From Microbacterium sp. SORGH_AS_0888 (GTDB lineage Bacteria > Actinomycetota > Actinomycetes > Actinomycetales > Microbacteriaceae): a DNA stretch of 64,000 nt. The translations under genes and the position numbers were made by a program. Location of the stretch: contig NZ_JAUTAZ010000001.1 of the NCBI RefSeq assembly GCF_030818905.1, forward strand, positions 62,001 to 126,000. The letters run 5' to 3'. Under the pieces are notes generated by a model. The model was given only the letters and a program-made list of their open reading frames with translations, was not told the origin of the DNA and searched no databases. Positions 1-11,699 of the stretch are shown here, one piece after another (positions within the stretch are counted from its first letter, which is position 1; each line of letters opens with the position of its first letter).

Positions 1-243
1 GTACTGCCGCATGTCGGGGCTTCCGGCTCCCGGTCCCAGCCAGGACTGGGCCTGTCCGAGCTGGAGCGTCACCCGCTGCTGCGGCGTCGGCTGCTGGCTC
101 TGCCAGAAGGTCGCGCTCGCCGTGAGCGCGGCGACCGGGAGCGCGACGAGCGCCGCGACGAGCAGGCCGGCCCCCGGCGCGCGCCGCACCTGGCGGCGGG
201 CGAGGCGCTGCGCGACCCGCAGCCTCGCCCAGAATCCCGTCAC
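1..243 (-). CDS. FtsX-like ABC permease, N-terminal part (runs off the window)
   Basis: This is the first 81 codons of a minus-strand gene whose remainder lies beyond base 1. The translation starts at a GTG (243-241) that overlaps the TGA of the upstream ATPase as GTGA, so the two are translationally coupled. It opens with a basic cytoplasmic stretch (WARLRVAQRLARRQVRRAPG), then one hydrophobic segment around residues 24-42, then a polar extracytoplasmic region. That is the usual beginning of a MacB/FtsX-type permease. The adjacent ATPase supports the permease call. Substrate is unknown, and the family cannot be confirmed without the C-terminal FtsX domain. Confidence 0.7.
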   Translation of the reverse strand, partial: MTGFWARLRVAQRLARRQVRRAPGAGLLVAALVALPVAALTASATFWQSQQPTPQQRVTLQLGQAQSWLGPGAGSPDMRQY

Positions 244-962
244 GGCCGGCACTCGGACAGCAGATCGTCGGCGTCGAGGCGCCTCGACTCGTCCACGATC
301 CGACCGTCGCGGAGGAACACGATGCGGTCTGCCCATGCCGCGTGCCGCGCGTCGTGCGTGACGAGCATCCCGGCTGCTCCCGCATCCACCCGTCCTCGCA
401 GCATCCGCATGACGACGTCACCGGTGACGGAGTCGAGGGCTCCGGTCGGCTCGTCGGCGAGGATCAGACGACGCCCGCCGACGACGGCGCGCGCGATCGC
501 GACACGCTGCTGCTCGCCGCCGGACAGATCGTCGGGATAGGCGTCGCCGCGGCTCACGAGGTCGACGGCGGCGAGCGCATCGCGCCCCGCCCTGCGGGCG
601 ACCCGCCCGCCGAAGCCGTCGAGCTCGAGCGGCAGGATGACGTTCTCGAGGGCCGTGAGGGTCGGCACGAGGTTGAAGTCCTGGAACACGAACCCGAGCG
701 AGCGGCGCCGAAGTGCCGCGAGCCGACTGCGCCCGAGCGTGCTCAGATGCGCGCCCTCGACGACGACCTCGCCCGTCGTGGGGATCGCGAGGCCGCCCGC
801 GATCGTGAGCAGCGTGGACTTCCCCGAGCCGGAGGCGCCCATGACCGCGACCAGCTCGCCGCGGCAGATCTCGAGATCCACGCCGGAGAGCGCCGAGACG
901 GCCGTCGGACCGTGCCCGTACTGCTGCGTGACCCCGATCAGGCGCAGCACGGTCTCCGTCAT
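240..962 (-). CDS. ABC transporter ATP-binding protein (LolD/MacB type)
   Basis: This 240-residue ATPase would energise the permease that follows it. It has Walker A GASGSGKST (about residues 40-48), a Q-loop in FVFQDFN, the signature LSGGEQQRVAIARA, Walker B LILADEPTGALD and a switch histidine in LVTHD. The FxFQxFNL and DEPTGALD wording is typical of the LolD/MacB/FtsE-like group that drives mechanotransmission or lipid and peptide export. The ATG overlaps the TGA of the PadR gene as ATGA. It is the second ATPase in this operon, so two separate ATPase/permease modules share one transcript. Substrate is not deducible. Confidence 0.93.
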   Translation of the reverse strand: MTETVLRLIGVTQQYGHGPTAVSALSGVDLEICRGELVAVMGASGSGKSTLLTIAGGLAIPTTGEVVVEGAHLSTLGRSRLAALRRRSLGFVFQDFNLVPTLTALENVILPLELDGFGGRVARRAGRDALAAVDLVSRGDAYPDDLSGGEQQRVAIARAVVGGRRLILADEPTGALDSVTGDVVMRMLRGRVDAGAAGMLVTHDARHAAWADRIVFLRDGRIVDESRRLDADDLLSECRP

Positions 963-1558
963 CGCGCGGGCTCCGCCTCGCCGCGCACCGGCCGGCCTCG
1001 TCGCGGCTGCTCCGTCGAGAGGGGGAGCGCGGGAGCCGGATGCCGCGACAGGCGCTGTTCGGTGTGGTCGAGCCAGCGCACCTCGGCCTCGGTCTGGAAG
1101 ATCATCGCGTCGACGATGAGAGACCACGCGAGCTCCTCCGGCCCGTCCGGGCTCGCACCCGCGTACTTGGCCCGATTCAGCGACTGCAGCTGGGAGAGCG
1201 ACGCGCGTCGCTGCGTCTGGATCACGGCGGAGATGTCGACGCCGGGGAGCGTCGCCGCGACCGCGAGCTTGATCGCGAGCTCGTCCCGCGTGCCCGTCCC
1301 GCGATCGACCGGGGCGCCGAGCCAGTCCCGCACCTCGGCGCTGCCCGCATCCGTGATCTCGTAGTAGACGTGCCCCTGCGCGTCGGTCTCGCCCTTGGCG
1401 ACCAGTCCGTCGCGCTCCAGCCGCTCGAGGGTGTTGTAGATCTGGCCCACGTTCAGCGGCCAGGTGCCGCCGGTGCGGCGCTCGAACTCCAGGCGCAGCT
1501 GGTACCCGTAGCACGGGCCTTGGTCGAGGATGGCGAGAAGGCTCTGCCTGACGGACAT
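959..1558 (-). CDS. PadR-family transcriptional regulator
   Basis: This 199-residue protein starts at ATG 1558. Its N-terminal winged helix (about residues 1-80) has the PadR hallmarks: a start like SVRQSLLAILDQGPCYGYQL, then VGQIYNTLERLERDGLV and YYEITDAG. The C-terminal half is the helical PadR dimerisation domain; the last 25 residues are basic and probably disordered. It sits 16 bp downstream of one permease and overlaps the next ATPase by ATGA, so it is embedded in the exporter operon. PadR repressors commonly control adjacent drug or peptide exporters, so autoregulation of this operon is the natural inference. No operator was proven. Confidence 0.9.
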   Translation of the reverse strand: MSVRQSLLAILDQGPCYGYQLRLEFERRTGGTWPLNVGQIYNTLERLERDGLVAKGETDAQGHVYYEITDAGSAEVRDWLGAPVDRGTGTRDELAIKLAVAATLPGVDISAVIQTQRRASLSQLQSLNRAKYAGASPDGPEELAWSLIVDAMIFQTEAEVRWLDHTEQRLSRHPAPALPLSTEQPRRGRPVRGEAEPAR

Positions 1559-1574
1559 GCGAACTCCGATCTGC

Positions 1575-2791
1575 TCAGAACCTGAGCGTGTCGATGACGT
1601 TGACGCGCAGCGCCACGAGGGCGGGCACGAGCCCCGCGAGCGCGCCGATGAGAACGGCGGCCCCGAGCCCGGTGACGGCCGCGCGCAGGGGGAACGGCGG
1701 CAGGTCCTGCATGCCGCTGAACATCTGAAGGACGAGGGGGGAGCGCAGCGCGACGACGGCCAGGACGATTCCGGCTGCCCCGGCGACAGCGGTCGCGACC
1801 ACGCTCTCGAGCATGACCGAGGTGAACACCCGTCCGGCCGTCGCGCCGAAGCTGCGGCGCACTCCGATCTCACGGATGCGTTGGCGCATGGCGACCAGCT
1901 GGACGTTCACGAGGCTGAGGCCGCCGAGCAGCAGGACCACCGCGGCGATCGCGCCGGTCACCAGCTCGAACATCTGCGCGGAGTCGGCCGCGCCCGCCTG
2001 CGCGGCCCAGTCGACCCGGTTCACGGCGATCTTCACGCCGGGGTCGGCGACCGCGCGCAGGTCCGTCGCGAGCGCCGGTGCGATGGCGTCGACCCGCGCC
2101 ACCGGTACCCAGATCTCCCGTTGCACGGCGGCCTCCGCGGGGAGCGCGTCGACACGGGACCGGTAGGTGCCGTACATCATGTCAACGCGGTGCTCGGTGT
2201 CCCACGTCCCCTGCTTGGGGGTCACGCCGACGATCAGATAGGTGCCGGCGAGGTCTCCCGTGAGGGTCAGGGTCGGGTGCTGGCGGAGCGGGACAGCGCC
2301 GAGCGACTCCCACAGCGGCGCGGAGACCACGACGGGGGGAGCGAGCAGCTGCTCGTCCTGCGCGGTGAACCAGCGGCCCGCGGCGAGCGGCAGCCGGTGG
2401 ATGACGGCGTAGTCGGGATCGATCAGTCGCGCTGCCGTGGCGTGCACGCCGTCCAATCCCTGGACCTTCAGCGTCACACCGGCGGCGACACGCGACACAC
2501 GGGAGAATCCGTACCGTTCCGACACCCGTTCGAACTGCGCGTCCAGCCGATCGTTGTCGACCGGCGCGCCGTCCTCGCGCCCGCCCGAGAGCTGGAGCGT
2601 GGCCACCCGACCGCCGTAGCGGTCCGACTGCTCGGCCTGGTACTGGCGCATGTAGTCCGACAGGGCGACGACGCTCGTGAGCGCACCGACGGCGACCGCG
2701 ATGCCGACCAGGCTCAACGCGACCCGCAGCTTGTGGTGGCGCAGCTCCGCCCAGGCCTCCCCGAGCGCGCCGACGAGCCACGCGAGGGCGG

Positions 2792-2795
<4 letters not shown>
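1575..2795 (-). CDS. FtsX-like ABC permease
   Basis: This 406-residue membrane protein has the MacB/FtsX layout: an N-terminal membrane segment near residues 22-45, a large extracytoplasmic MacB_PCD-like domain (about 50-270), then three closely spaced hydrophobic segments in the C-terminal third, ending in LRVNVIDTLRF. It probably forms a homodimer with the ATPase encoded just upstream, and the membrane-fusion protein would extend the path across the envelope. The ATG at 2795 overlaps the ATPase stop as ATGA. The family is clear; the substrate is unknown. Confidence 0.92.
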
Positions 2796-3519
<724 letters not shown>

Positions 3520-3523
<4 letters not shown>

Positions 3524-4449
3524 CAGCTCGTCCCGGTCTCGCAGAACTGCCCGCCGCGGCCGTCGTCGTAGCAGATCTCCTCGGCGGACGACTCGGTGCC
3601 CGGGGCGAACTGGCGGATCATGTCTCCTTCGGCGAGTCCGTCCGTGACCTCGACGGAGGTGCCGTCGTTGATGCCGAGGGAGACCGTGCGCTCCGTCGGT
3701 GCGCTGCCGTCGCCCGGGTCCACCCACACGATGCCCGAGCTGGCGCCGCCCTTGACCGCCGTCGTGGGCACGACGAGCACGCCCGTCACGCTCCCGATCG
3801 TGAGGTCGACCGTCGCGGGCAGTCCCGCGAAGACGGTCGCCTCGCCGGGGATGGCGCAGCGCACGCTCGTCGTGTTGTCCTCGGCCACCTGCACCGTGAC
3901 CCCTGTGCAGGTGAACGGCGCGGGGCCGCCCGTGATGGTCACCGTCGCCTGGCTCGGCGCGTTCAGCAGGCGGTACAGCTGGACCGGCTGGACCGTGGCG
4001 AGCACGTGGTAGCGCGCGGGGGTCAGCGAGGCGAGCTCCGCGCCGATCGTCGCCGGCTGCCCCTTCACGACGGCGATCTTGGCGAGCTCTCCCGCCTCGG
4101 GGGCCGTCACGTCGACGAGGCGCGAGTTGTCGGCCCGCTTGATCGTGAAGAGCGCCTGACCCGCGGTCACCGACTGCCCGTCGCCGACCTTCACCTCCGT
4201 CACCGTCCCCTCGATGTCGGCCTTGAGCGCGTAGGCCTCGTCCCGCGCGATGGTCCCGTTCAGGCTCATGGCGTTGACGACGTCGCCACGCGACACCGCG
4301 ACGATCGGGTCGCTCACCGCCCCCGCGGGGAGCTCCGCCGCCGCTCGGGCGTCGTCGGGGAAGAACGCCATCTTCACCAGAGACGCGGCGATCAGACCGA
4401 ACACCGCCACCAACAGGATGGGAAAGACCCACCGTCGCCAGACCACCAT
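3520..4449 (-). CDS. HlyD/MacA-like membrane-fusion (adaptor) protein
   Basis: This 309-residue protein has one N-terminal membrane anchor (VFPILLVAVFGLIAASLVKM, about residues 8-27) and then an extracytoplasmic region. A biotinyl-lipoyl-like half-motif (DIEGTVTEVKVGDGQSVTAGQALFTI reads as residues 79-104) is followed by a beta-barrel part. The long coiled-coil hairpin of Gram-negative MacA is missing, as usual in Gram-positive adaptors. Near the C terminus it ends in GGQFCETGTSW, with cysteines that may form a disulfide. It is the first gene of the operon and has a GAGGGGGAAG ribosome site before ATG 4449. It is inferred to link the permease to extracellular substrate. Confidence 0.85.
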
Positions 4450-4616
4450 GCTTCCCCCTCGGGTAATTTCCGGGTATGTACTTTCCGAGTATATGCATAC
4501 GTGGCATGTGGCATGCAGTCTCCGCCAAGGTCACGGGTGGATAACATGGGGACGGTGTGCCTGCCGCGCACGCAAGTGCCGGCGTGCCCGCGCCGACCGA
4601 TGGATGGAGATGCCTG
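4450..4616. promoter_or_regulatory. Divergent promoter region between exporter operon and secA
   Basis: This 167-bp gap is more AT-rich than its surroundings at 4460-4515. It contains the 8-bp palindrome TATGCATA and several ATGT/GCAT repeats (for example GGTATGTAC and GTGGCATGTGGCATGC). These resemble the ATGT...ACAT half-sites bound by PadR repressors, so the exporter operator could be here. On the plus strand TAACAT at 4542-4547 is a plausible -10 for secA, giving a leader of about 60 nt. The operator assignment is inference. Confidence 0.4.
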
Positions 4617-7421
<2,805 letters not shown>

Positions 7422-7424
7422 CCG

Positions 7425-7829
7425 GTGAGCCCCGGCGTCCGTCTGGTCCGGTCGGCGGAGCTCAGCCCCGCCCCGTACGCCTACGCGTCCATCGTTCCCG
7501 CCGGCTCCCGGCTCGTGTTCCTCGCGGGAGCGTGTCCGCTCGAGAAGGACGGCACGACGGCTGCCGTGGGCGACTACGCGGGTCAGGCGGCGCAGTGCAT
7601 CGAGACGCTGAGGCAGGCCCTCCGCGACGCCGGTGCGGGCATCGAGGACGTCGTGAGCACGAGGATCCTCGTCGCCTCGGCGCGACGCGAGGACCTGGGC
7701 GACGTGTGGGATGTCGTGCACGAGGCCTTCGGCGAGCACGACGTGCCGAGCACGCTGCTGGGGGTCACGGTGCTCGGCTACGCGCATCAGCTCGTCGAGA
7801 TCGAGGCCGTCGCCGTCCTCCCGGCCTGA
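7425..7829 (+). CDS. RidA/YjgF-family protein (probable enamine/imine deaminase)
   Basis: This 134-residue protein is the size of RidA/YjgF proteins, trimeric enzymes that hydrolyse reactive enamine/imine intermediates made by PLP enzymes. Visible family features are the hydrophobic strand RLVFLAGACPLEKDG, the helix AAQCIETLRQALRDAGAGIEDVVSTRILVA and the C-terminal strand LVEIEAVAVLP, whose Glu is typical. The Arg usually found before the last strands (RxxV) is not evident, so it may be an atypical subgroup. The GTG start lies 3 bp after the secA stop. A PLP-dependent aminotransferase follows, a fitting neighbour. Confidence 0.82.
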   Translation: MSPGVRLVRSAELSPAPYAYASIVPAGSRLVFLAGACPLEKDGTTAAVGDYAGQAAQCIETLRQALRDAGAGIEDVVSTRILVASARREDLGDVWDVVHEAFGEHDVPSTLLGVTVLGYAHQLVEIEAVAVLPA

Positions 7830-7885
7830 GTCGCCCCGTTCGGCGGACGAACGCCCGGCCGGCGCGGAGCCCGTCGGCGCGGGGA

Positions 7886-7891
7886 TATCCT
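7886..7891 (+). promoter_or_regulatory. -10 element TATCCT, leaderless promoter of the aminotransferase gene
   Basis: TATCCT lies exactly six bases before ATG 7898 and no Shine-Dalgarno sequence is present. Transcription would start at or next to the A of the start codon. Confidence 0.6.
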
Positions 7892-7897
7892 GAACCG

Positions 7898-9124
7898 ATG
7901 AGCCCGCTCCGCCCCCTCGATCAGTCCCGCAAGCTGCAGAACGTCCTGTACGAGATCCGCGGCGAGGCACTCGCGGAGGCCGACCGGCTCGAGGCGGAGG
8001 GCCACTCGATCCTCAAGCTCAACACCGGGAACCCGGCGGTGTTCGGGTTCGAGGCTCCCTTCCAGATCGTCCGCGACATGATCGAGGCCGTTCCGACCGC
8101 GCACGGCTACTCCGACAGCAAGGGCATCGTGTCCGCCCGTCGCGCCGTCGTCTACCGGTACGAGCAGGTGCCCGGCTTCCCGTCGTTCACGCCCGAGGAC
8201 GTCTTCCTCGGCAACGGGGTCTCCGAGCTGATCACGATGACGATGCAGGCGCTGCTCGACGAGGGCGACGAGGTGCTGATCCCGGCACCGGACTATCCAC
8301 TGTGGACGGCCATGACGAGCCTCGGCGGCGGCACCCCCGTGCACTACATGTGCGACGAGAACAACGGCTGGCAGCCCGACATCGAGGACATCCGGGCCAA
8401 GATCACCGAGCGCACCAAGGCGATCGTCGTGATCAACCCGAACAACCCGACGGGAGCGGTCTACACGCGCGAGCTGCTGCAGCAGATCGTCGACCTGGCC
8501 CGCGAGCACTCGCTGCTTCTGCTCGCCGACGAGATCTACGATCGCATCCTGTTCGACGACGCCCAGCACGTGTCCCTCGCGACCCTCGCTCCCGACCTGC
8601 TCTGCCTCACCTTCAACGGCTTGAGCAAGACCTACCGGGTCGCGGGCTACCGCTCCGGCTGGCTCGTCATCACGGGCCCCAAGAGCCACGCATCCGGTTT
8701 CCTGGAGGGCATCAACCTGCTCGCCTCCACGCGGCTGTGCCCGAACGTGCCGGCCCAGCACGCCGTCCAGGCGGCGCTGTCGGGCGTGCAGTCGATCGAT
8801 GCGCTCATCGCTCCCACCGGCCGGCTGCACGAGCAGCGCGACGCCGCCTGGGCGGGGCTCGAGGCGATCCCCGGCGTGAGCTGCGTCCAGCCGCAGGGCG
8901 CGCTCTACGCCTTCCCGCGGCTGGACCCCGAGGTGCACGACATCCACGACGACCAGAAGCTCGTGCGCGATCTGCTGGTGGCCGAGCACATCCTCCTGGT
9001 GGAGGGGACCGGCTTCAACTGGCCCACCCCCGACCACCTGCGGGTCGTCACCCTGCCCGAGGCCCGGGTCATCACGGAGGCGATCGAACGGCTCGGGAAC
9101 TTCCTGGCGTCCTATCGACAGTAG
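7898..9124 (+). CDS. PLP-dependent aminotransferase, AlaA-like (glutamate-pyruvate class)
   Basis: This 408-residue class I/II aminotransferase probably makes alanine or a related amino acid in the cytoplasm. The start (LDQSRKLQNVLYEIRGEALAE) and the HGYSDSKGI, NPNNPTGAVY and ADEIYDRILFDD motifs match the AlaA/AspB-like subgroup. The PLP-binding lysine is in NGLSKTYRVAGYRSGW, and the C-terminal arginine that binds the alpha-carboxylate is in HLRVVTLPE. ATG 7898 follows a TATCCT -10 by six bases, which favours this start over any upstream in-frame codon inside the RidA gene. Exact substrate preference is inferred from similarity. Confidence 0.9.
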   Translation: MSPLRPLDQSRKLQNVLYEIRGEALAEADRLEAEGHSILKLNTGNPAVFGFEAPFQIVRDMIEAVPTAHGYSDSKGIVSARRAVVYRYEQVPGFPSFTPEDVFLGNGVSELITMTMQALLDEGDEVLIPAPDYPLWTAMTSLGGGTPVHYMCDENNGWQPDIEDIRAKITERTKAIVVINPNNPTGAVYTRELLQQIVDLAREHSLLLLADEIYDRILFDDAQHVSLATLAPDLLCLTFNGLSKTYRVAGYRSGWLVITGPKSHASGFLEGINLLASTRLCPNVPAQHAVQAALSGVQSIDALIAPTGRLHEQRDAAWAGLEAIPGVSCVQPQGALYAFPRLDPEVHDIHDDQKLVRDLLVAEHILLVEGTGFNWPTPDHLRVVTLPEARVITEAIERLGNFLASYRQ

Positions 9125-9181
9125 GCGCGCTCGGCGTCAACCCGCTTCCGTGACGCGGGGCGCCCGCCTACCGTGGGTGCC

Positions 9182-9535
9182 ATGACGATCGAGCTGAACC
9201 AGCCGGCGGTGCGACATGCCCGCAGCCTCGTTCGGGAGGGGAAGGTCGTGCGCGACGAGCGGGATGACTGGTCGGAGGCCGCTCCCACCCCGGATGAGGA
9301 GAACGCCTTCATCGAGCGCGAGGGATGGACTGCTTTCGCCCACTGGCACCTCGGCATCGACCGGGATGCGAACCCGGAGACCAAGGCTGCCTATTCGTTC
9401 CCCTACGGCGACTTCCGCAAGGTACGGCGCTCCGGAGTGATCTCGGGCGAGAGCAGAGCCGGTCAGCACGACCACGACGAGATCGAGAAGGCGCTGCGCT
9501 CGCTCCTGGAGCTCATCGACGCCGACAGGTCGTAG
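9182..9535 (+). CDS. Conserved actinobacterial hypothetical protein
   Basis: This 117-residue acidic soluble protein belongs to a widespread small family with no assigned function. Recognisable conserved patches are an N-terminal helix (AVRHARSLVREGKVV), the tryptophan-rich EREGWTAFAHWHLGID, and KAAYSFPYGDFRKVRRSGVISGESRAGQHDHDEIEKA. No signal peptide or membrane segment is seen. ATG 9182 was preferred over the GTG at 9173 because TACCGT (9169-9174) sits seven bases before it as a -10, so it is probably leaderless. It stands alone between two differently oriented genes. Confidence 0.8.
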   Translation: MTIELNQPAVRHARSLVREGKVVRDERDDWSEAAPTPDEENAFIEREGWTAFAHWHLGIDRDANPETKAAYSFPYGDFRKVRRSGVISGESRAGQHDHDEIEKALRSLLELIDADRS

Positions 9536-9548
9536 CGGCCCGCGCCGC

Positions 9549-9980
9549 TCAGAGCAGGGCGAGGGATGTCGCGCGCCAGCGCCGGTCCATCCCTTCGAGC
9601 CGGATGGCGACCGCGCGGGTGCGTGCGGGGGCCGCGACGACGACGACGGCTTCCACCACGCCGTCCGCGGGCGAGGAGTGACGCACGCTCACGATGCTGT
9701 GCACGGGGCGCGCGGCCGGCACTCCGCGGGCGCTCCGGGCGCGGATCGCGAGGTTCACGCGGACGAGGAGCGCGCGGTACGCCTCCTCCGTCAGCCAGCG
9801 CGCGAGCTGATCGAGGTCGCGCACGCCCGCGAGCGTCTCGAGCACGCCCTGGGTGAGGTTGCGCAGGAGCGGCTCCGGGTCGGGGAGCTCCGACGAGGAG
9901 GTCGGCTGCGGTGCGAAGAAGTCCTCCGAGACCAACCGTCGGTGAAGCGAAGCCGCGGGCATCTGCTGTGAAGAGGACAT
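9549..9980 (-). CDS. Rv3235-like conserved protein (DUF6459 type)
   Basis: This 143-residue protein resembles the Rv3235 family, often found close to secA in actinobacteria, as here. The first 35 residues look disordered; then comes a helical part (PEPLLRNLTQGVLETLAGVRDLDQLARWLTEEAYRALLVR) and a beta-rich C-terminal half (VHSIVSVRHSSPADGVVEAVVVVAA...RTRAVAIRLEG). ATG 9980 has a GAGGTG ribosome site five bases upstream. The function of the family is unknown. The linkage to secA suggests, without proof, a role tied to secretion. Confidence 0.78.
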   Translation of the reverse strand: MSSSQQMPAASLHRRLVSEDFFAPQPTSSSELPDPEPLLRNLTQGVLETLAGVRDLDQLARWLTEEAYRALLVRVNLAIRARSARGVPAARPVHSIVSVRHSSPADGVVEAVVVVAAPARTRAVAIRLEGMDRRWRATSLALL

Positions 9981-10096
9981 GGTCACCTCGCTCTTTTGTG
10001 GGGCGTACGCGGGATCAGTCAATCGGCCGACCACGGGGCGATGTGCGATTGTGGAAAAGTTCTCATCTTGCTCCCGCAATGCCTTAATGTCGGCGC

Positions 10097-10678
10097 GTGC
10101 GATGGGAACGGCTCTTCGAAGACCTCCAGACGCAGTTCGCGTCGGAGTGGGAGGCGGAGCGCGCCGTGCTCGACACCGAGGCGGAGCGCCTACGGCTCGC
10201 CCGCCTGCCGCTGCGATCGCGCCTGCGCGCCCTCGTCGGCGACGCCGCGACGATCGAGGTCGTCGGGGGAGAGCCGCTGCGCGGCACGCTGACGGCTGCG
10301 GGCGAGGACTGGCTCGGTGTCGACCTCGACGGGGGCGCCGCAGGGGTCGTCCGCACCGACGCGATCGCGGCGCTCGCGATCGACCAGGAGGGGCTGCTCC
10401 ACAGCGCGCGGGAGGACGCGCGCACGCCGCGGTCGCTGGCCGAACGGATGAGCTTCGGCTTCGTCGCACGAGACCTCGCTCGGCGGCGGGTGACGGTCGG
10501 CATCCATCGCCTCGACGGCGCCGTGCTCACGGGGACGATCGACCGCGCCGGCGCCGACCACCTCGATCTCGCCCGTCACGATCCCGACGTGCCGCGCCGG
10601 GCCGCCGAGGTCACCGGCTTCCGCCTGCTCCCCTTCGCGGCGATCGGCTGGATGCGGCTGTACGAGCGTCCGGCCTGA
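10097..10678 (+). CDS. Hypothetical protein with Sm-like repeats
   Basis: I do not recognise a characterised family. The 193-residue product has an N-terminal helical part rich in Glu and Arg, followed by two similar beta-rich blocks: TIEVVGGEPLRGTLTAAGEDWLGVDL and VGIHRLDGAVLTGTIDRAGADHLDLA. The pattern of hydrophobic strand, Gly turn and G-T-L/I suggests small Sm-like or similar beta barrels. No catalytic motif or membrane segment is visible. GTG 10097 is preceded at six bases by TAATGT (10085-10090), so it is probably leaderless. It is a single gene between two minus-strand genes. Confidence 0.72.
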   Translation: MRWERLFEDLQTQFASEWEAERAVLDTEAERLRLARLPLRSRLRALVGDAATIEVVGGEPLRGTLTAAGEDWLGVDLDGGAAGVVRTDAIAALAIDQEGLLHSAREDARTPRSLAERMSFGFVARDLARRRVTVGIHRLDGAVLTGTIDRAGADHLDLARHDPDVPRRAAEVTGFRLLPFAAIGWMRLYERPA

Positions 10679-10689
10679 GGCGTGCGAGG

Positions 10690-10971
10690 TCAGTCGGGGC
10701 TGCGGACGGGGCCCTGGCCCCACAGCTCCGGGAAGCTCGCCGCGTTCGACTGGCGCCACAGCGCCATCCGGCGTGCCTCTTCCGCCTGGTCGTCGAGATA
10801 GTCGACGACGCTGCGCTCGTCGATGCGCCACTGCGCCGGCGAGCCGAGCCGCGCACCGCGCAGGCGGCCGTCCAGGACGAGCGCGATGACCTCGTCGACG
10901 GAGATCGCCAGGGCATCGGCGACATCCGCGGGAGCGAGATGGCGTCCTTCGAACGCGGTCGGCTCGGGCAT
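10690..10971 (-). CDS. Small helix-turn-helix protein (excisionase/MerR-like fold)
   Basis: This 93-residue protein has an N-terminal DNA-binding domain of the excisionase/MerR-like winged type: LAPADVADALAISVDEVIALVLDGRLRGARLG, then WRIDERSVVDYLDDQ, the usual end of such domains. The tail is basic, aromatic and probably flexible. There is no integrase nearby, so this is not part of a visible mobile element. On the minus strand GATAAT (10983-10978) lies six bases before the ATG, so the transcript may be leaderless. It faces the SAF/CpaE-like pair divergently and might regulate it; that is a guess from position. Confidence 0.78.
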   Translation of the reverse strand: MPEPTAFEGRHLAPADVADALAISVDEVIALVLDGRLRGARLGSPAQWRIDERSVVDYLDDQAEEARRMALWRQSNAASFPELWGQGPVRSPD

Positions 10972-11063
10972 GCGTCGATTATCCGTCGTCCGAGGCACTG
11001 CGAGGGCCGTTCGCGGAACCTGTTGTGGATAACCTTCGACGCCACGGAGGCGGCTGGGCGAGC

Positions 11064-11699
11064 ATGGTCGCCATGAGCAGCAGCGCACCCCGGCCGCGGC
11101 CGCGATCGGTCCGGATCGACCCGCGATTCGTCGTCGGGATCCTTCTCGTCGTGGCATCCGTCACGGGGGTCTGGTTCGTCGTCGCGGCCGCCCGTCAGAC
11201 CTCCCCGGTGCTGGTCGCGGCACGGACCCTCGTGCCGGGCGAGACGATCGCGTCGGGCGACCTCCGTGTCGCCGAGGTCGCCCTCGGACAGGCGGCCGAG
11301 CGATACGCGAAGCCGGGAGCGTCCGCCGCGGACGCCGTCGTCGTGCGCACCGTGTCGGCGGGCGAGCTCGTCCCGCTCGAGGCCCTGGGATCGGCGGAGG
11401 CGGCGCGCACGACGACGGTCGTCGTGCCGTCCTCGATGCGCGTCCCGGCCGCGGTCGCGCCCGGAGCGCCGGTCGAGGTGTGGGCCGCGCCGCGCACGGC
11501 CGAGGGCGATCACGGGATCCCGCGCGTCCTCGTCGCCGACGCCGTGGTCTCCCGCGTCGTCGCGAGCGAGGCGCTCGGCTCCGCGACCGCCGACTCGGTC
11601 GAGCTCGTCGTGCCCCGCGCCGCGCTCGCCGAGCTCCTCGGCGCGCTGTCGGACGAGTCGATGCTCTCGGTCGTGCCGGCGGGCGGGGGAGCGCGATGA
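11064..11699 (+). CDS. SAF-domain (CpaB/RcpC-like) membrane-anchored protein
   Basis: This 211-residue protein has one N-terminal membrane segment (FVVGILLVVASVTGVWFVVAAA, about residues 24-45) and then an extracytoplasmic SAF domain (VLVAARTLVPGETIASGDLRVAEV...VVRTVSAGELVPLEAL). SAF domains of this kind occur in CpaB/RcpC pilus-assembly proteins and in antifreeze or pilus-related families. The next gene, overlapping by ATGA, is CpaE-like, which recalls the cpaB-cpaE pairing, but no pilin, CpaF ATPase or TadB/C gene is in the window. ATG 11064 or ATG 11073 could be the start; neither has a strong ribosome site. Confidence 0.82.
   Translation: MVAMSSSAPRPRPRSVRIDPRFVVGILLVVASVTGVWFVVAAARQTSPVLVAARTLVPGETIASGDLRVAEVALGQAAERYAKPGASAADAVVVRTVSAGELVPLEALGSAEAARTTTVVVPSSMRVPAAVAPGAPVEVWAAPRTAEGDHGIPRVLVADAVVSRVVASEALGSATADSVELVVPRAALAELLGALSDESMLSVVPAGGGAR

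Noticed and set aside
10690-10971. Excisionase-like protein as a sign of a mobile element
   Set aside because: There is no integrase, attachment repeat or composition change nearby; such small HTH proteins are common in chromosomes.
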